A stretch of DNA of 55,825 nt, taken from contig CATFLP010000127.1 in NCBI GenBank assembly GCA_949514915.1, positions 1 through 55,825 of the forward strand, in the 5' to 3' direction. Source of the DNA: Methanobacteriota archaeon (lineage in GTDB: Archaea > Thermoplasmatota > Poseidoniia > Poseidoniales > Poseidoniaceae). The notes beneath the pieces were generated by a model. That model searched no databases. It was not told where the DNA came from and worked only from the letters and a program-made list of their open reading frames with translations. Positions 38,422 through 47,235 of this stretch are shown one piece after another. Position numbers and translations under genes: made by a program. How positions within the stretch are numbered: position 1 is the first letter of the stretch; each line of letters starts with the position of its first letter.

Positions 38422-40221
38422 TTATTCTTCTTCTGATTTCAGATTAAATTGCTCTAAACCTGTTTGTCCAAGTGGCCTTAGTTTTTGTGAAATTGATAAA
38501 TTATTACTTATATCCCTCATTTCATTTTTTAATTTTTGATTATTTTTTCCAGAATCACTGATAGTATCTTTTTTGGAAATTTCTTTTAATCTTTCTTCTT
38601 CTAATTCTATGAATGATTGAACATCGTATTCATTTTCATGAATTGAAACTGTGAAATTATTTAATTTATTTATTGGGTTTTTATAATTAAATGAAAGATT
38701 GCGTTGATTTTTAACTCTATTTAGAATTCTGTGCATTCTAATTTCTTTAGCTACAGCAGCATGTCTTATGCCTTCATCTCTAGTATTCTTCGATATTAAA
38801 ATATATACATATCCATCTTTGTGTCTTCCAGTTCTTCCTCTTCTTTGAATTGTTCTAATCTCACTAGCTACTGGTTCATAGAATACTACTCTGTCTGCTG
38901 AAGGTATGTCAAGCCCCTCTTCTCCCACAGAAGTGGCAACTAATACATTTAATTCACCTTCTCTGAATTTATTCAATGTTGAAATTTGTTGTTTTTGAGT
39001 CATTCCTTCATCACCATCTCTTGATGATTGGCCAACAAATGGAATCGCATTTATTCCGTTAATGCCATTTAATGAAATTGAAATAGATTTTACAGAATCT
39101 CTTAATGAAGCAAAAACGATAATCCTGCTGTTAGGGTCTATCTCTATTTGCTCTTTTACTAATTGCTTTACTTTATCCATTTTGTTATGGATCTCTTTCA
39201 TGTTATATATTTCATTTTTTAAATCAATAAATTCTTTTTTTTGCACGAACCTGGATAGCTTTTTTTCTCCTTTTTGAAATTGAGACTCAGTTCTCCTCAT
39301 GTAATTACGTGTACTGATGATGCCTTGAGTCGAAATCAAATTTATTAATTGAAGAACACGAATCGCATCAACAATTATTTTTATTGAATTCCAACCATGT
39401 TGACTTTTACGCTCAATTAGGTAATTTGCTCGTTTCATGGCATCATTTAATCCAGTACGCGTAATAATTCCTTTATGTAAATAAACTCCAGTTCTTTGTA
39501 ATGTTTCTACCATGCCATCTAACCATTTTTTTAATGGCTCTACCATTTCCTGAATTTTTATTGGCAAATCAAGGTTAATTACATTGGATTCTAATTCTAT
39601 TGCGTATGGTTTGATTAATGGATTACTTCTTTGCATCGAAAAGATATTTTTTGAATCCAGCCTTTTTGTTAAATTTATTATTGATTTTTCAGTTGAACCT
39701 GGAGATGCTGTTGCCCCTAATAGTAATCCAGAGCTTGCATGTTCTAAGTATTGATCAGCAACCTCACCCATTGCATGTTTACCTGATGCATGGTGTGCTT
39801 CATCAATTACTAGTAGGCAATAATTTGAAAGGGAAAGAGAACCTCTTTTTACATCATTTCTAATAACTTGAGGAGTTGAAAGTACTAATTTTGCATTTTT
39901 TACAATTTCTTCCCTTTTTTTCCAATGAATTCCGCCATTTATCATCACTATTTCTTCAGACGGAATGTTTAGAAATTTTTCTGCATCAGAAAAATGTTGA
40001 GCCAATAGTGGATTTGTTGGTGCAATTAATAATGCTTTTTTTTCTGGATTTTGTAGTAATTTATCTGCAATTACCATGAATTCAATTGGTGTTTTACCCA
40101 TTGCAGTAGGCAATACTAGTAATGTTGACGAATTGAGTATAGAATTTAATGCTTTTAATTGATATGCTCTTGCTTCAACATAATTCGAAGAGAGATATGG
40201 ATGGTTAATTCTTGCACTCAC
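38422..40221 (-). CDS. Hef/FANCM-type superfamily 2 DNA helicase
   Basis: This 599-aa DNA-dependent ATPase has motif I LPTAMGKT, motif II DEAH, motif III GATASPG, motif V VGEEGLDIPSADRVVFYEP and motif VI QRRGRTGRH. This set and the inserted helical region between the two RecA domains match archaeal Hef and FANCM/MPH1 helicases, which remodel stalled replication forks. The C-terminal XPF nuclease domain of full-length Hef is absent; only about 80 polar residues follow the helicase core. It starts at GTG 40221 without a ribosome-binding site and is divergent from the ribosomal operon. Confidence 0.85.
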   Translation of the reverse strand: MSARINHPYLSSNYVEARAYQLKALNSILNSSTLLVLPTAMGKTPIEFMVIADKLLQNPEKKALLIAPTNPLLAQHFSDAEKFLNIPSEEIVMINGGIHWKKREEIVKNAKLVLSTPQVIRNDVKRGSLSLSNYCLLVIDEAHHASGKHAMGEVADQYLEHASSGLLLGATASPGSTEKSIINLTKRLDSKNIFSMQRSNPLIKPYAIELESNVINLDLPIKIQEMVEPLKKWLDGMVETLQRTGVYLHKGIITRTGLNDAMKRANYLIERKSQHGWNSIKIIVDAIRVLQLINLISTQGIISTRNYMRRTESQFQKGEKKLSRFVQKKEFIDLKNEIYNMKEIHNKMDKVKQLVKEQIEIDPNSRIIVFASLRDSVKSISISLNGINGINAIPFVGQSSRDGDEGMTQKQQISTLNKFREGELNVLVATSVGEEGLDIPSADRVVFYEPVASEIRTIQRRGRTGRHKDGYVYILISKNTRDEGIRHAAVAKEIRMHRILNRVKNQRNLSFNYKNPINKLNNFTVSIHENEYDVQSFIELEEERLKEISKKDTISDSGKNNQKLKNEMRDISNNLSISQKLRPLGQTGLEQFNLKSEEE

Positions 40222-40309
40222 TGATGACCCTATGAATTATGGCTCAAAAGCATTTATCACAGACGAGTCACCCATTTTTAATTAATTTTTATTACCGAAC
40301 CACTCATAT

Positions 40310-40477
40310 ACGGGAGGTTTGTCGGCCACCTGCTTAAACAGTTGAGTAACCAGACACTTAGGGCAATCAAAACGACCCCTTAATGACTTTGAGCACACTT
40401 GTGGCTCTGGTCTGGTGTCACGGTTTCTCCTGTACTGTGAGGGCCCGTACTGAGTACGGAATTAGGAGGAATCCAGA
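40310..40477 (+). promoter_or_regulatory. Folded 5' leader of the ribosomal-protein operon
   Basis: This G/C-rich segment before uL3 can fold into a closed junction: ACCAGAC (40349-40355) pairs with GTCTGGT (40410-40416), enclosing a GGG/CCC hairpin and a hairpin at 40391-40407. Two more hairpins follow: TCACGGT/ACTGTGA (40418-40440) and CCGTAC/GTACGG (40445-40459). The nine-base loop TTCTCCTGT can pair with the TAGGAGGA ribosome-binding site (40463-40470). This suggests translational control of the operon; the promoter itself is not clear. Confidence 0.55.
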
Positions 40478-41494
40478 ATGGCGAAGAGAAGTCACCCACG
40501 TAGAGGAAGTATGGCATTTAGTCCGCGTAAGCGTGCTAATCGTCAGTTTGGTAGGGTTAAATCATGGAATGATGATGATTCTGGAGATATTAGAGTACAA
40601 GGTTTCGTTGGTTGGAAAGCTGGAATGACTCATGTTTTATTAAGAGATACAAACCCAAATTCTACAAGTGCTGGTCAGGAAGTCCGTAAACCAGCAACAG
40701 TAGTAGAGATTCCAGCTTTAAGGGTATTAGGAGTTAGAGGATATGGAGATAGTCCATATGGTTTACAATCATTAGGTGAAGTATGGTGGGATTGTGAAGA
40801 AATTAAAGAAACATTCCCAGAATTATTTAGAAGAGTTCCAGCAAGAAAGGAACATGATATAGAATCTCATAAAGAACAACTCAAAGGCGCAGATCTTTCT
40901 GAAATACGCCTAATTATAGCAACTAATCCTAAATCAATTTCAGCAACATCTAGTAAAACCCCTGAAATAATGGAAATGGGCTTATCTGGTGGAGATGTCA
41001 ATAGTCAATTAGATTGGTCCTTTGATAAAATAGGTACAGAATTAGAAATGAATTCTATTTTTGAAGTAGGTAAACAAATAGATGTAATTGGGATTACCAA
41101 AGGATATGGATGGCAAGGTGTTATCAGAAGATTTGGTGGAAAATTACAATCACATAAAAATTCAAAGAAAATAAGACAACATGGAAACATGGGTGATTTT
41201 GGAACAGGATATGTTAGAAAAACAATACGTCAAGGAGGACAAACAGGATATCATCAAAGAACTGAATTCAACAAGAGGATTCTAAAGATCTCACATCCTG
41301 ATGAAGATGAAATAACTCCTAGTGGAGGTTTCTTACATTATGGGGAAGTACGTAATTCATATGTATTGATTGAAGGGAGTATCCCAGGCCCTGCTAAAAG
41401 ATTAGTAAGGTTTAGGGATGCAGTTCGTCCTAGGAAAAAAGAATATCCAGTTGAAATTACTTACGTTTCAACAGCTAGTAAACAGGGGGCATGA
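40478..41494 (+). CDS. rpl3: Ribosomal protein uL3
   Basis: The large-subunit protein uL3 (338 aa, the archaeal/eukaryotic length) begins MAKRSHPRRGSMAFSPRKRA and contains VIGITKGYGWQGVIRRFG and the conserved HGNMGDFGTGYVRKT loop that reaches toward the peptidyl-transferase centre. A strong AGGAGG lies eight bases before the ATG. It is the first gene of the cluster; the stop overlaps uL4 (ATGA). Confidence 0.97.
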   Translation: MAKRSHPRRGSMAFSPRKRANRQFGRVKSWNDDDSGDIRVQGFVGWKAGMTHVLLRDTNPNSTSAGQEVRKPATVVEIPALRVLGVRGYGDSPYGLQSLGEVWWDCEEIKETFPELFRRVPARKEHDIESHKEQLKGADLSEIRLIIATNPKSISATSSKTPEIMEMGLSGGDVNSQLDWSFDKIGTELEMNSIFEVGKQIDVIGITKGYGWQGVIRRFGGKLQSHKNSKKIRQHGNMGDFGTGYVRKTIRQGGQTGYHQRTEFNKRILKISHPDEDEITPSGGFLHYGEVRNSYVLIEGSIPGPAKRLVRFRDAVRPRKKEYPVEITYVSTASKQGA

Positions 41495-42384
41495 TTTTGA
41501 AAACCACAGTAACCAATATTGTAACAATTGTTACTGAAGATGAGATGGATGCTGGAAAACTTCAAGAGCAATTTGAAGTAAGTACTGAGGAAGGTAAAAA
41601 ATTAAGTTTGCCAGATTCATTTGAAACATCATTTAGGCCAGGATTAATTCGCAGGGCAGTTCATTCATCAAGGGCAAATCGTCGTCAAGCATATGGAAGT
41701 CGGGCACATGTTGGAAAGAGATCACCAATGTCTGGAATGAAATTCTCAGTAGAATGGTGGGGAAAAGGTCGTGGTGTTTCTAGAATTATGCGTAAAACAG
41801 GTCAGAAAACAGGAGCACAAAACCCACATACAAGACAGGGAAGAAGAGCACATGGTCCTAAAGTAGAAAAAGATTGGACACAAAAATTAAATTCAAAAGA
41901 AAAGATACTTGCTAGAAATAGTGCACTTGCTGCAACAATATCATCCGATTTAGTTTCGTCAAGAGGTCATAAATTCGATAGTGATTTGAAATTACCTTTG
42001 GTTTTAGGTTCTTACACAGAAGTAAGAGACGACGGAAAAACAACAGTTGACATTGAAGACATGTCTTTGAAATGTGCTACAAGAAAAGTACATGCTATAT
42101 TTTCTGAATTAGGCTTAGGTGCAGATTTAGATAGAGCTAAACATGGGCGCAAAGTTCGTGCTGGTAAAGGTAAAATGCGTGGAAGAAGATATAGAACTCC
42201 GAAAAGTTTGCTTTTAGTTGTAAGCAATAAAGGTAATTTAGCAAAGGCAGTAAGAAATTTACCTGGTGTTGATGTTGTCTCTGCAAGTGATCTATCTGCA
42301 GAACATCTTGCACCTGGAGGGGATGCTGGAAGATTAACAATATTTACTCAAAAATCAATAGAATCAATGGGGGTGAGTAATTGA
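41491..42384 (+). CDS. rpl4: Ribosomal protein uL4
   Basis: This 297-aa large-subunit protein lines the exit tunnel. The long basic loop (SRANRRQAYGSRAHVGKRS, GRGVSRIMRK, GAQNPHTRQGRRAHGP) is the tunnel extension. The C-terminal AKHGRKVRAGKGKMRGRRYR motif is archaeal/eukaryotic. It starts by ATGA overlap with uL3. In bacteria uL4 represses its own operon, which is relevant to the structured leader upstream, but nothing here proves it does so. Confidence 0.96.
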   Translation: MILKTTVTNIVTIVTEDEMDAGKLQEQFEVSTEEGKKLSLPDSFETSFRPGLIRRAVHSSRANRRQAYGSRAHVGKRSPMSGMKFSVEWWGKGRGVSRIMRKTGQKTGAQNPHTRQGRRAHGPKVEKDWTQKLNSKEKILARNSALAATISSDLVSSRGHKFDSDLKLPLVLGSYTEVRDDGKTTVDIEDMSLKCATRKVHAIFSELGLGADLDRAKHGRKVRAGKGKMRGRRYRTPKSLLLVVSNKGNLAKAVRNLPGVDVVSASDLSAEHLAPGGDAGRLTIFTQKSIESMGVSN

Positions 42385-42653
42385 ACCCTTACGATATAAT
42401 TCTGAAACCATGGATTACAGAGAAAAGCATGGAGAATCGTTTAAACGAGCCAGGCAGGTCAATTAATAGATTAGAGTTTATTGTAGTTAGGACTGCTACA
42501 AAAGACGTTGTTAAAAAAGCAGTTGAACAATTATTCGATGTCAAAGTAGAGCGAGTAAATACAAGAATTACTAAGGCAGGTAAACATGCTAGTGTTAAAT
42601 TAGCTGAAGGGTATGATGCAGAAGAAACATCACTCAAATTAGGAGCATTCTGA
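42381..42653 (+). CDS. rpl23: Ribosomal protein uL23
   Basis: The 90-aa exit-tunnel protein, a docking site for SRP and other nascent-chain factors, shows KPWITEKSM at the N-terminus and VKKAVEQLFDVKVERVNT. The start is a TTG overlapping the uL4 stop (TTGA), preceded by GGGGGTGAG. TTG is unusual within this cluster, where nearly all others use ATG. Confidence 0.94.
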   Translation: MNPYDIILKPWITEKSMENRLNEPGRSINRLEFIVVRTATKDVVKKAVEQLFDVKVERVNTRITKAGKHASVKLAEGYDAEETSLKLGAF

Positions 42654-42663
42654 GGTAGATATT

Positions 42664-43383
42664 ATGGGTAAGAGAACACGATCACAAAGAAAAGGGTCAA
42701 GTCCTAAATACAGAGTTAGTAGTCATAGGTTCCCTGGTGCAAATAGACTTCCTTCAGTAAAGGATGAAGTTGTTGAAGTAACAGAATTGATTCATAGTCC
42801 GATTCACACTGCGCCATTGGTTAAATTAAAATCCAAAGATGGCAAAGAAACATTAGTAGTTGCTACAGATGGAATTTCTATTGGCCAAAAAGTAGCTGTT
42901 GGAGATAATATCACCTTAAAGCCTGGAAATATAACCTCACTGAATAACATTCCAGAAGGTACATTAGTAAATAATGTTGAATTAAGACCAGGAGATGGAG
43001 GTAAAATAGCAAGAACTGCAGGTAATTCTGCACTTGTAGAAACACATCTTGAAGGAAAAGTAAGGATTAAACTTCCTAGTGGGAAATCAAAAGATTTACA
43101 TTCATCTTGCAGAGCAACAATTGGAGTATTAGGCGGTCATGGAAGAAGTGAGATGCCATTAAGAACTGCAGGAGCAGCACATTACCGTGCTAAGGCAAAA
43201 GGTAAAGCTTACCCAACAGTAAGTGGAGTAAAAATGAATCCTGTAGATCACCCCCATGGTGGTGGAAATCATCAGGCGGTTCATGGGCCAAATTCCGTTG
43301 CTAGAGGCGCACCCCCAGGTTCAAAAGTAGGTCATATAGCACCTAGTAGAACAGGTAGAGGAAGAGGTAAAAGGAAAAAATGA
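42664..43383 (+). CDS. rpl2: Ribosomal protein uL2
   Basis: This 239-aa protein of the peptidyl-transferase region shows the archaeal N-terminus MGKRTRSQRKGSSPKYR, RPGDGGKIARTAGNSA and the highly conserved MNPVDHPHGGGNHQ loop containing the functionally important histidine. A GAGG ribosome-binding site lies before the ATG. Confidence 0.97.
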   Translation: MGKRTRSQRKGSSPKYRVSSHRFPGANRLPSVKDEVVEVTELIHSPIHTAPLVKLKSKDGKETLVVATDGISIGQKVAVGDNITLKPGNITSLNNIPEGTLVNNVELRPGDGGKIARTAGNSALVETHLEGKVRIKLPSGKSKDLHSSCRATIGVLGGHGRSEMPLRTAGAAHYRAKAKGKAYPTVSGVKMNPVDHPHGGGNHQAVHGPNSVARGAPPGSKVGHIAPSRTGRGRGKRKK

Positions 43384-43394
43384 GGTGATTCAAA

Positions 43395-43898
43395 ATGGCT
43401 AAGAGAAAGAAACGGTTCATGACCCCAAAAGCAGCGAGAAGAAGAACTCGTAAGTTAAAGAGTCAAATAGCGGAAAGAAGGAAGAAGGAATTCACTTATC
43501 GAGGATTAACCTTAGATGAATTACAAGCATTGCCTTTATTTCCTCCTGAATCAGACCCAGATGCAGATTGTATGCTAAAATATCTGCCATCTAGGGCTAG
43601 ACGTAGCCTTTCAAGAATGAATGACGATGATTATGCAGAAATGAATCAAAAATTCTTGAAAAGAGTAGAAAAAACAGAAGGTACAATAAGAACTCATAGA
43701 AGAGATATGGTAGTATTGCCTACATTTGTAGGTAAAACAATTGCTATTCACAATGGCAGTGGTTTCCTTCCTATAGAAATTAAACCAGAAATGATTGGAC
43801 ATTATTTTGGAGAATTTGCAATGACTAGAAAATCAGTAACACATAGTGGACCTGGTGTAGGTGCTACAAAATCGTCTAAACACGTTGCGTTAAAATGA
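43395..43898 (+). CDS. rps19: Ribosomal protein uS19
   Basis: This small-subunit head protein has 167 aa, somewhat longer than most archaeal uS19 because of the basic N-terminal stretch [20 protein letters not shown]. The [19 protein letters not shown] core and [24 protein letters not shown] end are diagnostic. A GAGGTGATT site precedes the ATG. Confidence 0.95.
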   Translation: MAKRKKRFMTPKAARRRTRKLKSQIAERRKKEFTYRGLTLDELQALPLFPPESDPDADCMLKYLPSRARRSLSRMNDDDYAEMNQKFLKRVEKTEGTIRTHRRDMVVLPTFVGKTIAIHNGSGFLPIEIKPEMIGHYFGEFAMTRKSVTHSGPGVGATKSSKHVALK

Positions 43899-43908
43899 GG
43901 TGAGAATA

Positions 43909-44547
43909 ATGAGCAGAGATAGATCAAAACCGCAAAAAGGATACACCCAATCATTGGACAGGGGTACTAGACTTGCATCTGCTAGAGCAAAAAACGTGGA
44001 CGTACATTCAAAGCATTGTTTTGAAATTGCTAGAGAATTAAGACCAAAAGGCAAAGGAGAAAATATGAGATTTACTAGTGTTTCAGAAGCAATTAGTAAA
44101 TTGGAAAAAGTACTTTTGATTGAAGGATGGATTCCTCATCCTGAAACACCAGGTGGGTTTAAGAGAGTAAATAATCAAAGACTTAAGAAACAAGCAAAAG
44201 CAATTCCTTTCCGTAAAGGTAGCGGTAACAAACTAAGGAAAAGAAACGGACCTGGTAAAGTAGGGCATCGTAAAGGAGGAATTGGTCCAGGAAGATATCC
44301 AGTTAAAGCAGCAATGCAATTCATAAAATTAATCAATAGTGCAGCTGAAAATGCTAGGCATCGATATGATGATATTGATGCAAATGATATGTTCATTACG
44401 CATTGTGCGGCACATAGAGGGATGATAAAAAGAGGATGGATCCCAAGAGCTCAGGGGAGAGCAACTCCTAAAAATCACCACCAAGTAAATCTTGAAATAT
44501 TTATTGAAGACTTTAGTGGTGACGAAATGGATGAGGACGAATTTTGA
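43909..44547 (+). CDS. rpl22: Ribosomal protein uL22
   Basis: This exit-tunnel protein is recognised from [45 protein letters not shown] and a C-terminal strand [12 protein letters not shown]. The start is the ATG at 43909 with GAGGTGA before it, not the upstream in-frame GTG at 43900. At 212 aa it is longer than typical archaeal uL22 (about 150), mainly through an N-terminal/central insertion rich in Lys and Gly and an acidic end DEMDEDEF. Confidence 0.93.
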   Translation: MSRDRSKPQKGYTQSLDRGTRLASARAKNVDVHSKHCFEIARELRPKGKGENMRFTSVSEAISKLEKVLLIEGWIPHPETPGGFKRVNNQRLKKQAKAIPFRKGSGNKLRKRNGPGKVGHRKGGIGPGRYPVKAAMQFIKLINSAAENARHRYDDIDANDMFITHCAAHRGMIKRGWIPRAQGRATPKNHHQVNLEIFIEDFSGDEMDEDEF

Positions 44548-44557
44548 GGTGTTTTGA

Positions 44558-45319
44558 ATGGCAGGTCAACAAAGTATGGTAAGAAAAATAATCAATAGAA
44601 ATATTGAGAGGCACTTAGTCAAAGAATATTTAATGAGTGAAACAAAGAAATCTGGTTTTGGAGGGCTTAATATTCAAAGAACACCACAAGGAACAATGGT
44701 TACTTTGAAAGCAGAAAGGCCAGGAATGGTAATTGGAAGAAGAGGGAAGTTAATTAATGAATTAACTAGACAATTAGATTCAAGATTTAATCTAGAAAAT
44801 CCTAAATTAGAAGTTGATGATGTGGAAGAACCTAGATTAAATGCACAAATAATGGCTGATAAACTTGCAGGAGCTCTTGAAAGAGGTTGGTATTTCAGAA
44901 GGGCTGGCCATAGTACAGTCATGAGTATTATGGAAGCAGGTGCTAAAGGAGTAATTGTAATACTAAATGGAAAGATTACTGGTGCAAGGCACAGAACACA
45001 AAAATTTATCGCAGGGCACGTAAAATATTGTGGAGAGCCTGCATTAACTCTTATGGAAAGAGGATATGGTGTAGCAATCAAGAAATTAGGTACAATAGGT
45101 TGTACAGTTGCTATTATGATGCCAAATACAAGACTTCCTCATGAAGTAACAATCCTTCCAAAGGGATCTGTTGAGGATAATGAAGAAGTAGTAATTATCG
45201 AAGAAGAAATAGTCGAAGAAGCAACTGAAGAAGTTGTTGAAGAAGCAACTGAAGAAGTTGTTGAAGAAGCAACTGAAGAAGTTGTTGAAGAAAAAAATGA
45301 TGAGGTGGTTGAAGAATGA
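44558..45319 (+). CDS. rps3: Ribosomal protein uS3 with acidic repeat tail
   Basis: This small-subunit mRNA-entry protein contains the KH-domain signature (VIGRRGKLINELTRQL) and the C-terminal GYGVAIKKLGTIGCTVAIMMP region. After residue ~215 comes an acidic tail with three identical VEEATEEV-type repeats, absent from ordinary uS3. It ends by ATGA overlap with uL29. Confidence 0.95.
   Translation: MAGQQSMVRKIINRNIERHLVKEYLMSETKKSGFGGLNIQRTPQGTMVTLKAERPGMVIGRRGKLINELTRQLDSRFNLENPKLEVDDVEEPRLNAQIMADKLAGALERGWYFRRAGHSTVMSIMEAGAKGVIVILNGKITGARHRTQKFIAGHVKYCGEPALTLMERGYGVAIKKLGTIGCTVAIMMPNTRLPHEVTILPKGSVEDNEEVVIIEEEIVEEATEEVVEEATEEVVEEATEEVVEEKNDEVVEE
45215..45286 (+). repeat. 24-bp tandem repeat, three exact copies, inside rps3
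   Basis: Units at 45215-45238, 45239-45262 and 45263-45286 are identical and in frame, encoding EEATEEVV. They lie in the acidic C-terminal tail of uS3. Confidence 0.95.
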
Positions 45320-45519
45320 CACATTTACATCAAAGAGATATAGATTCAATGAGTGACGAAGCGAGAGTTTCAAGATTGAAAGAATTGCAAGAAGAATTAT
45401 TGCAATTAAGAGCTGAATTATCACTTGGAGGAAGGCCATCTAACATGGGTGCTTTTCGAACTACAAGGCGTAGCATTGCACGTCTAAAGACAAAAATGCA
45501 AGAAAGTCAAAAGGAGTAG
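45316..45519 (+). CDS. rpl29: Ribosomal protein uL29
   Basis: This small two-helix large-subunit protein (67 aa) near the exit tunnel is recognised from the pattern LKELQEELLQLRAELSLGG and RRSIARLKTKMQE. It is translationally coupled to uS3 by ATGA. Confidence 0.9.
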   Translation: MTHLHQRDIDSMSDEARVSRLKELQEELLQLRAELSLGGRPSNMGAFRTTRRSIARLKTKMQESQKE

Positions 45520-45525
45520 AATTTA

Positions 45526-45825
45526 ATGGTAGATATTGATCCAATTACAGGATTACCTAAGGATTTATTAGATTTTGAGGAAATAGCAAAAGAAAATCAA
45601 AAAGTTATAATTTCAACAGTTAGAAGGAGATATGGTAAAATGGTTACAATTGTTGATGGAATCGATGATAAATCGATTGATATTGAAAAATTAGCCAAGA
45701 CTCTGAAGGGTAAATGTGCTGCAGGTGGAACAATTAAGGGAAGGGCAATAGAACTTCAAGGAGAACATAAGAAAAAAGCAGCTCAGGTTTTAGAAGCCAA
45801 TGGGTATGTAGTGGAGGTAATCTGA
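45526..45825 (+). CDS. Translation initiation factor SUI1/eIF1 family
   Basis: This 99-aa SUI1-fold protein contains GLPKDLLDFEEIAKE, a central RRYGKMVTIVDGID, and LKGKCAAGGTIKGRAIELQGEH. The last is the basic-loop segment that in eIF1 monitors start-codon selection at the ribosomal P site. The gene commonly sits here in euryarchaeal ribosomal clusters. The stop overlaps the Rnp1 start (TGATG). Confidence 0.93.
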   Translation: MVDIDPITGLPKDLLDFEEIAKENQKVIISTVRRRYGKMVTIVDGIDDKSIDIEKLAKTLKGKCAAGGTIKGRAIELQGEHKKKAAQVLEANGYVVEVI

Positions 45826-46082
45826 TGAGTTCAATATTGCATATGCCTTGGATAGGTCGTGATTTGGAAGTAATAAAATCTTTTGATCCAACTTATCATG
45901 GACGTAGAGGAATGATTGTTGAAGAAACTCAAAGAACATTGATTATTAGTGAAGAAGGAAGAAATATTTGTCTTCCTAAACAAGAAATAGATTTCAAGAT
46001 AATTGGTGAAGAAATTGTAATTAAAGGTAGTTTTGTATTGCAAAGATCAGAAGACAGAGTACATAGAAAATATAGGGGATAA
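45825..46082 (+). CDS. rnp1: RNase P protein component 1 (Rpp29/Pop4)
   Basis: This 85-aa Sm-like-fold subunit of archaeal RNase P, which matures tRNA 5' ends, contains WIGRDLEVIKSFDPTYHGRRGMIVEET and a basic end RSEDRVHRKYRG. Its position between SUI1 and uS17 is typical of euryarchaea. ATG overlaps the SUI1 stop. Confidence 0.92.
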   Translation: MSSILHMPWIGRDLEVIKSFDPTYHGRRGMIVEETQRTLIISEEGRNICLPKQEIDFKIIGEEIVIKGSFVLQRSEDRVHRKYRG

Positions 46083-46086
46083 ATAA

Positions 46087-46419
46087 ATGCGAGATATTGG
46101 AATTGATGTAAAGATGCCCAGTGGAGAGTGGGATGGGGATGCAAATTGTCCTTTTAATGGGTCACTTAGACTTAGAGGTCAATTATTTGAAGGAGTAGTT
46201 TCAAGTGTTGGCATGTCTAAATCAATAGTAGTTGAATTACAAAAAGTGAGATACATGCCTAAATATGAACGGTATGAGAAAAGAACTAGCAAGATACCAG
46301 CTCATCTTCCAAGTTGTATTGGAGATTTAGAAGTTGGAGATAGAGTAAAAATCATGGAATGTAGGCCGATTTCAAAAACAGTATCATTTTGTGTCGTAGA
46401 AGGAGGGGATTCAAAATGA
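46087..46419 (+). CDS. rps17: Ribosomal protein uS17
   Basis: This 110-aa small-subunit protein binds 16S rRNA helices 7 and 11. The OB-fold contains CPFNGSLRLRGQLFEGVVSS, KYERYEKRTSKIPAHLPS and GDRVKIMECRPISKTVSFCV, all family-typical. The final ATGA overlaps uL14. Confidence 0.95.
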   Translation: MRDIGIDVKMPSGEWDGDANCPFNGSLRLRGQLFEGVVSSVGMSKSIVVELQKVRYMPKYERYEKRTSKIPAHLPSCIGDLEVGDRVKIMECRPISKTVSFCVVEGGDSK

Positions 46420-46814
46420 AAGGAATTTCTGGAAGTGTTACAAGAGGATTGCCTACCAAAGCGAAATTAACTTGTGCAGATAACACTGGTGCTAAGATTA
46501 TTGAATTAATTTCAGTTTTAAAAATAGGTAGCACCATGAGAAGATATCCTGCAGGAGGAGTTGGTGATTTAATCAAAGTTAGTGTCAAAAAAGGAACACC
46601 AGAAACACGTAGGCAAATCTATACAGCAGTAATCATTCGTCAAAAGAGACCATTTCTTAGAACAGATGGTACTTGGGTTCAATTTTCTGATAATGCGGCT
46701 GTTTTAACAAATGAACGTGGAGAAGTACAAGGTTCGGATATCAAAGGCCCTGTTTCTAGAGAAGCAGCAGAACGTTGGCCAAGAATTGCTGCTACGGCCA
46801 AGCAAATAGTATGA
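46416..46814 (+). CDS. rpl14: Ribosomal protein uL14
   Basis: The 132-aa protein starts MKGISGSVTRGLPTKAKLTC at the ATG overlapping the uS17 stop; the frame is open nine codons earlier, inside uS17. The motifs CADNTGAKIIELISV and GDLIKVSVKKGTPE are conserved. It sits at the subunit interface and contacts translational GTPase sites. Confidence 0.96.
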   Translation: MKGISGSVTRGLPTKAKLTCADNTGAKIIELISVLKIGSTMRRYPAGGVGDLIKVSVKKGTPETRRQIYTAVIIRQKRPFLRTDGTWVQFSDNAAVLTNERGEVQGSDIKGPVSREAAERWPRIAATAKQIV

Positions 46815-46826
46815 GGTGACATAAAA

Positions 46827-47231
46827 ATGGTAAGAAGTAGTAAACCTGGTAAACAAAGAAAGGCATTAGCTAATGCTTCTAAGCAAAGCAAACGTAGAAC
46901 TTTAAGGGCACGTTTGGCAACAAGTGATCCTAGATTTGCAGGAATACGTTCAGTTACTGTTAGAGTTGGAGATACTGTTGAAGTTCAACGAGGAGATTTT
47001 GGACATCCCTCAAAAGGTAAGAGGCTTGGAGATTCTAGAGGAAGAGCAGGCGTTAAAGCTAAAGTTGTAGGGATTGATTCATCTAATGGAAAAATAATGA
47101 TTGAAGGAATAACTAGTTCTAAATCAGATGATAAAGAAGAAGGTCTCCCAATACATGTTTCAAATGTAGTAGTTACTACACTTGAAGAAAGTGATCCTTT
47201 AAGAATGAAAAAAATAATGGAGAAGAGTTGA
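46827..47231 (+). CDS. rpl24: Ribosomal protein uL24
   Basis: This 134-aa large-subunit assembly protein has a KOW domain visible as VRVGDTVEVQRGDFGHPSKGK. The basic N-terminus SSKPGKQRKALANASKQSKR is archaeal/eukaryotic. A GAGGTGA site precedes the ATG. Confidence 0.95.
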   Translation: MVRSSKPGKQRKALANASKQSKRRTLRARLATSDPRFAGIRSVTVRVGDTVEVQRGDFGHPSKGKRLGDSRGRAGVKAKVVGIDSSNGKIMIEGITSSKSDDKEEGLPIHVSNVVVTTLEESDPLRMKKIMEKS

Positions 47232-47235
47232 TTTT

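Noticed and set aside
45086-45439. Antisense Phe/Ser-rich reading frame
   Set aside because: It is the low-complexity complement of the acidic uS3 repeat tail.
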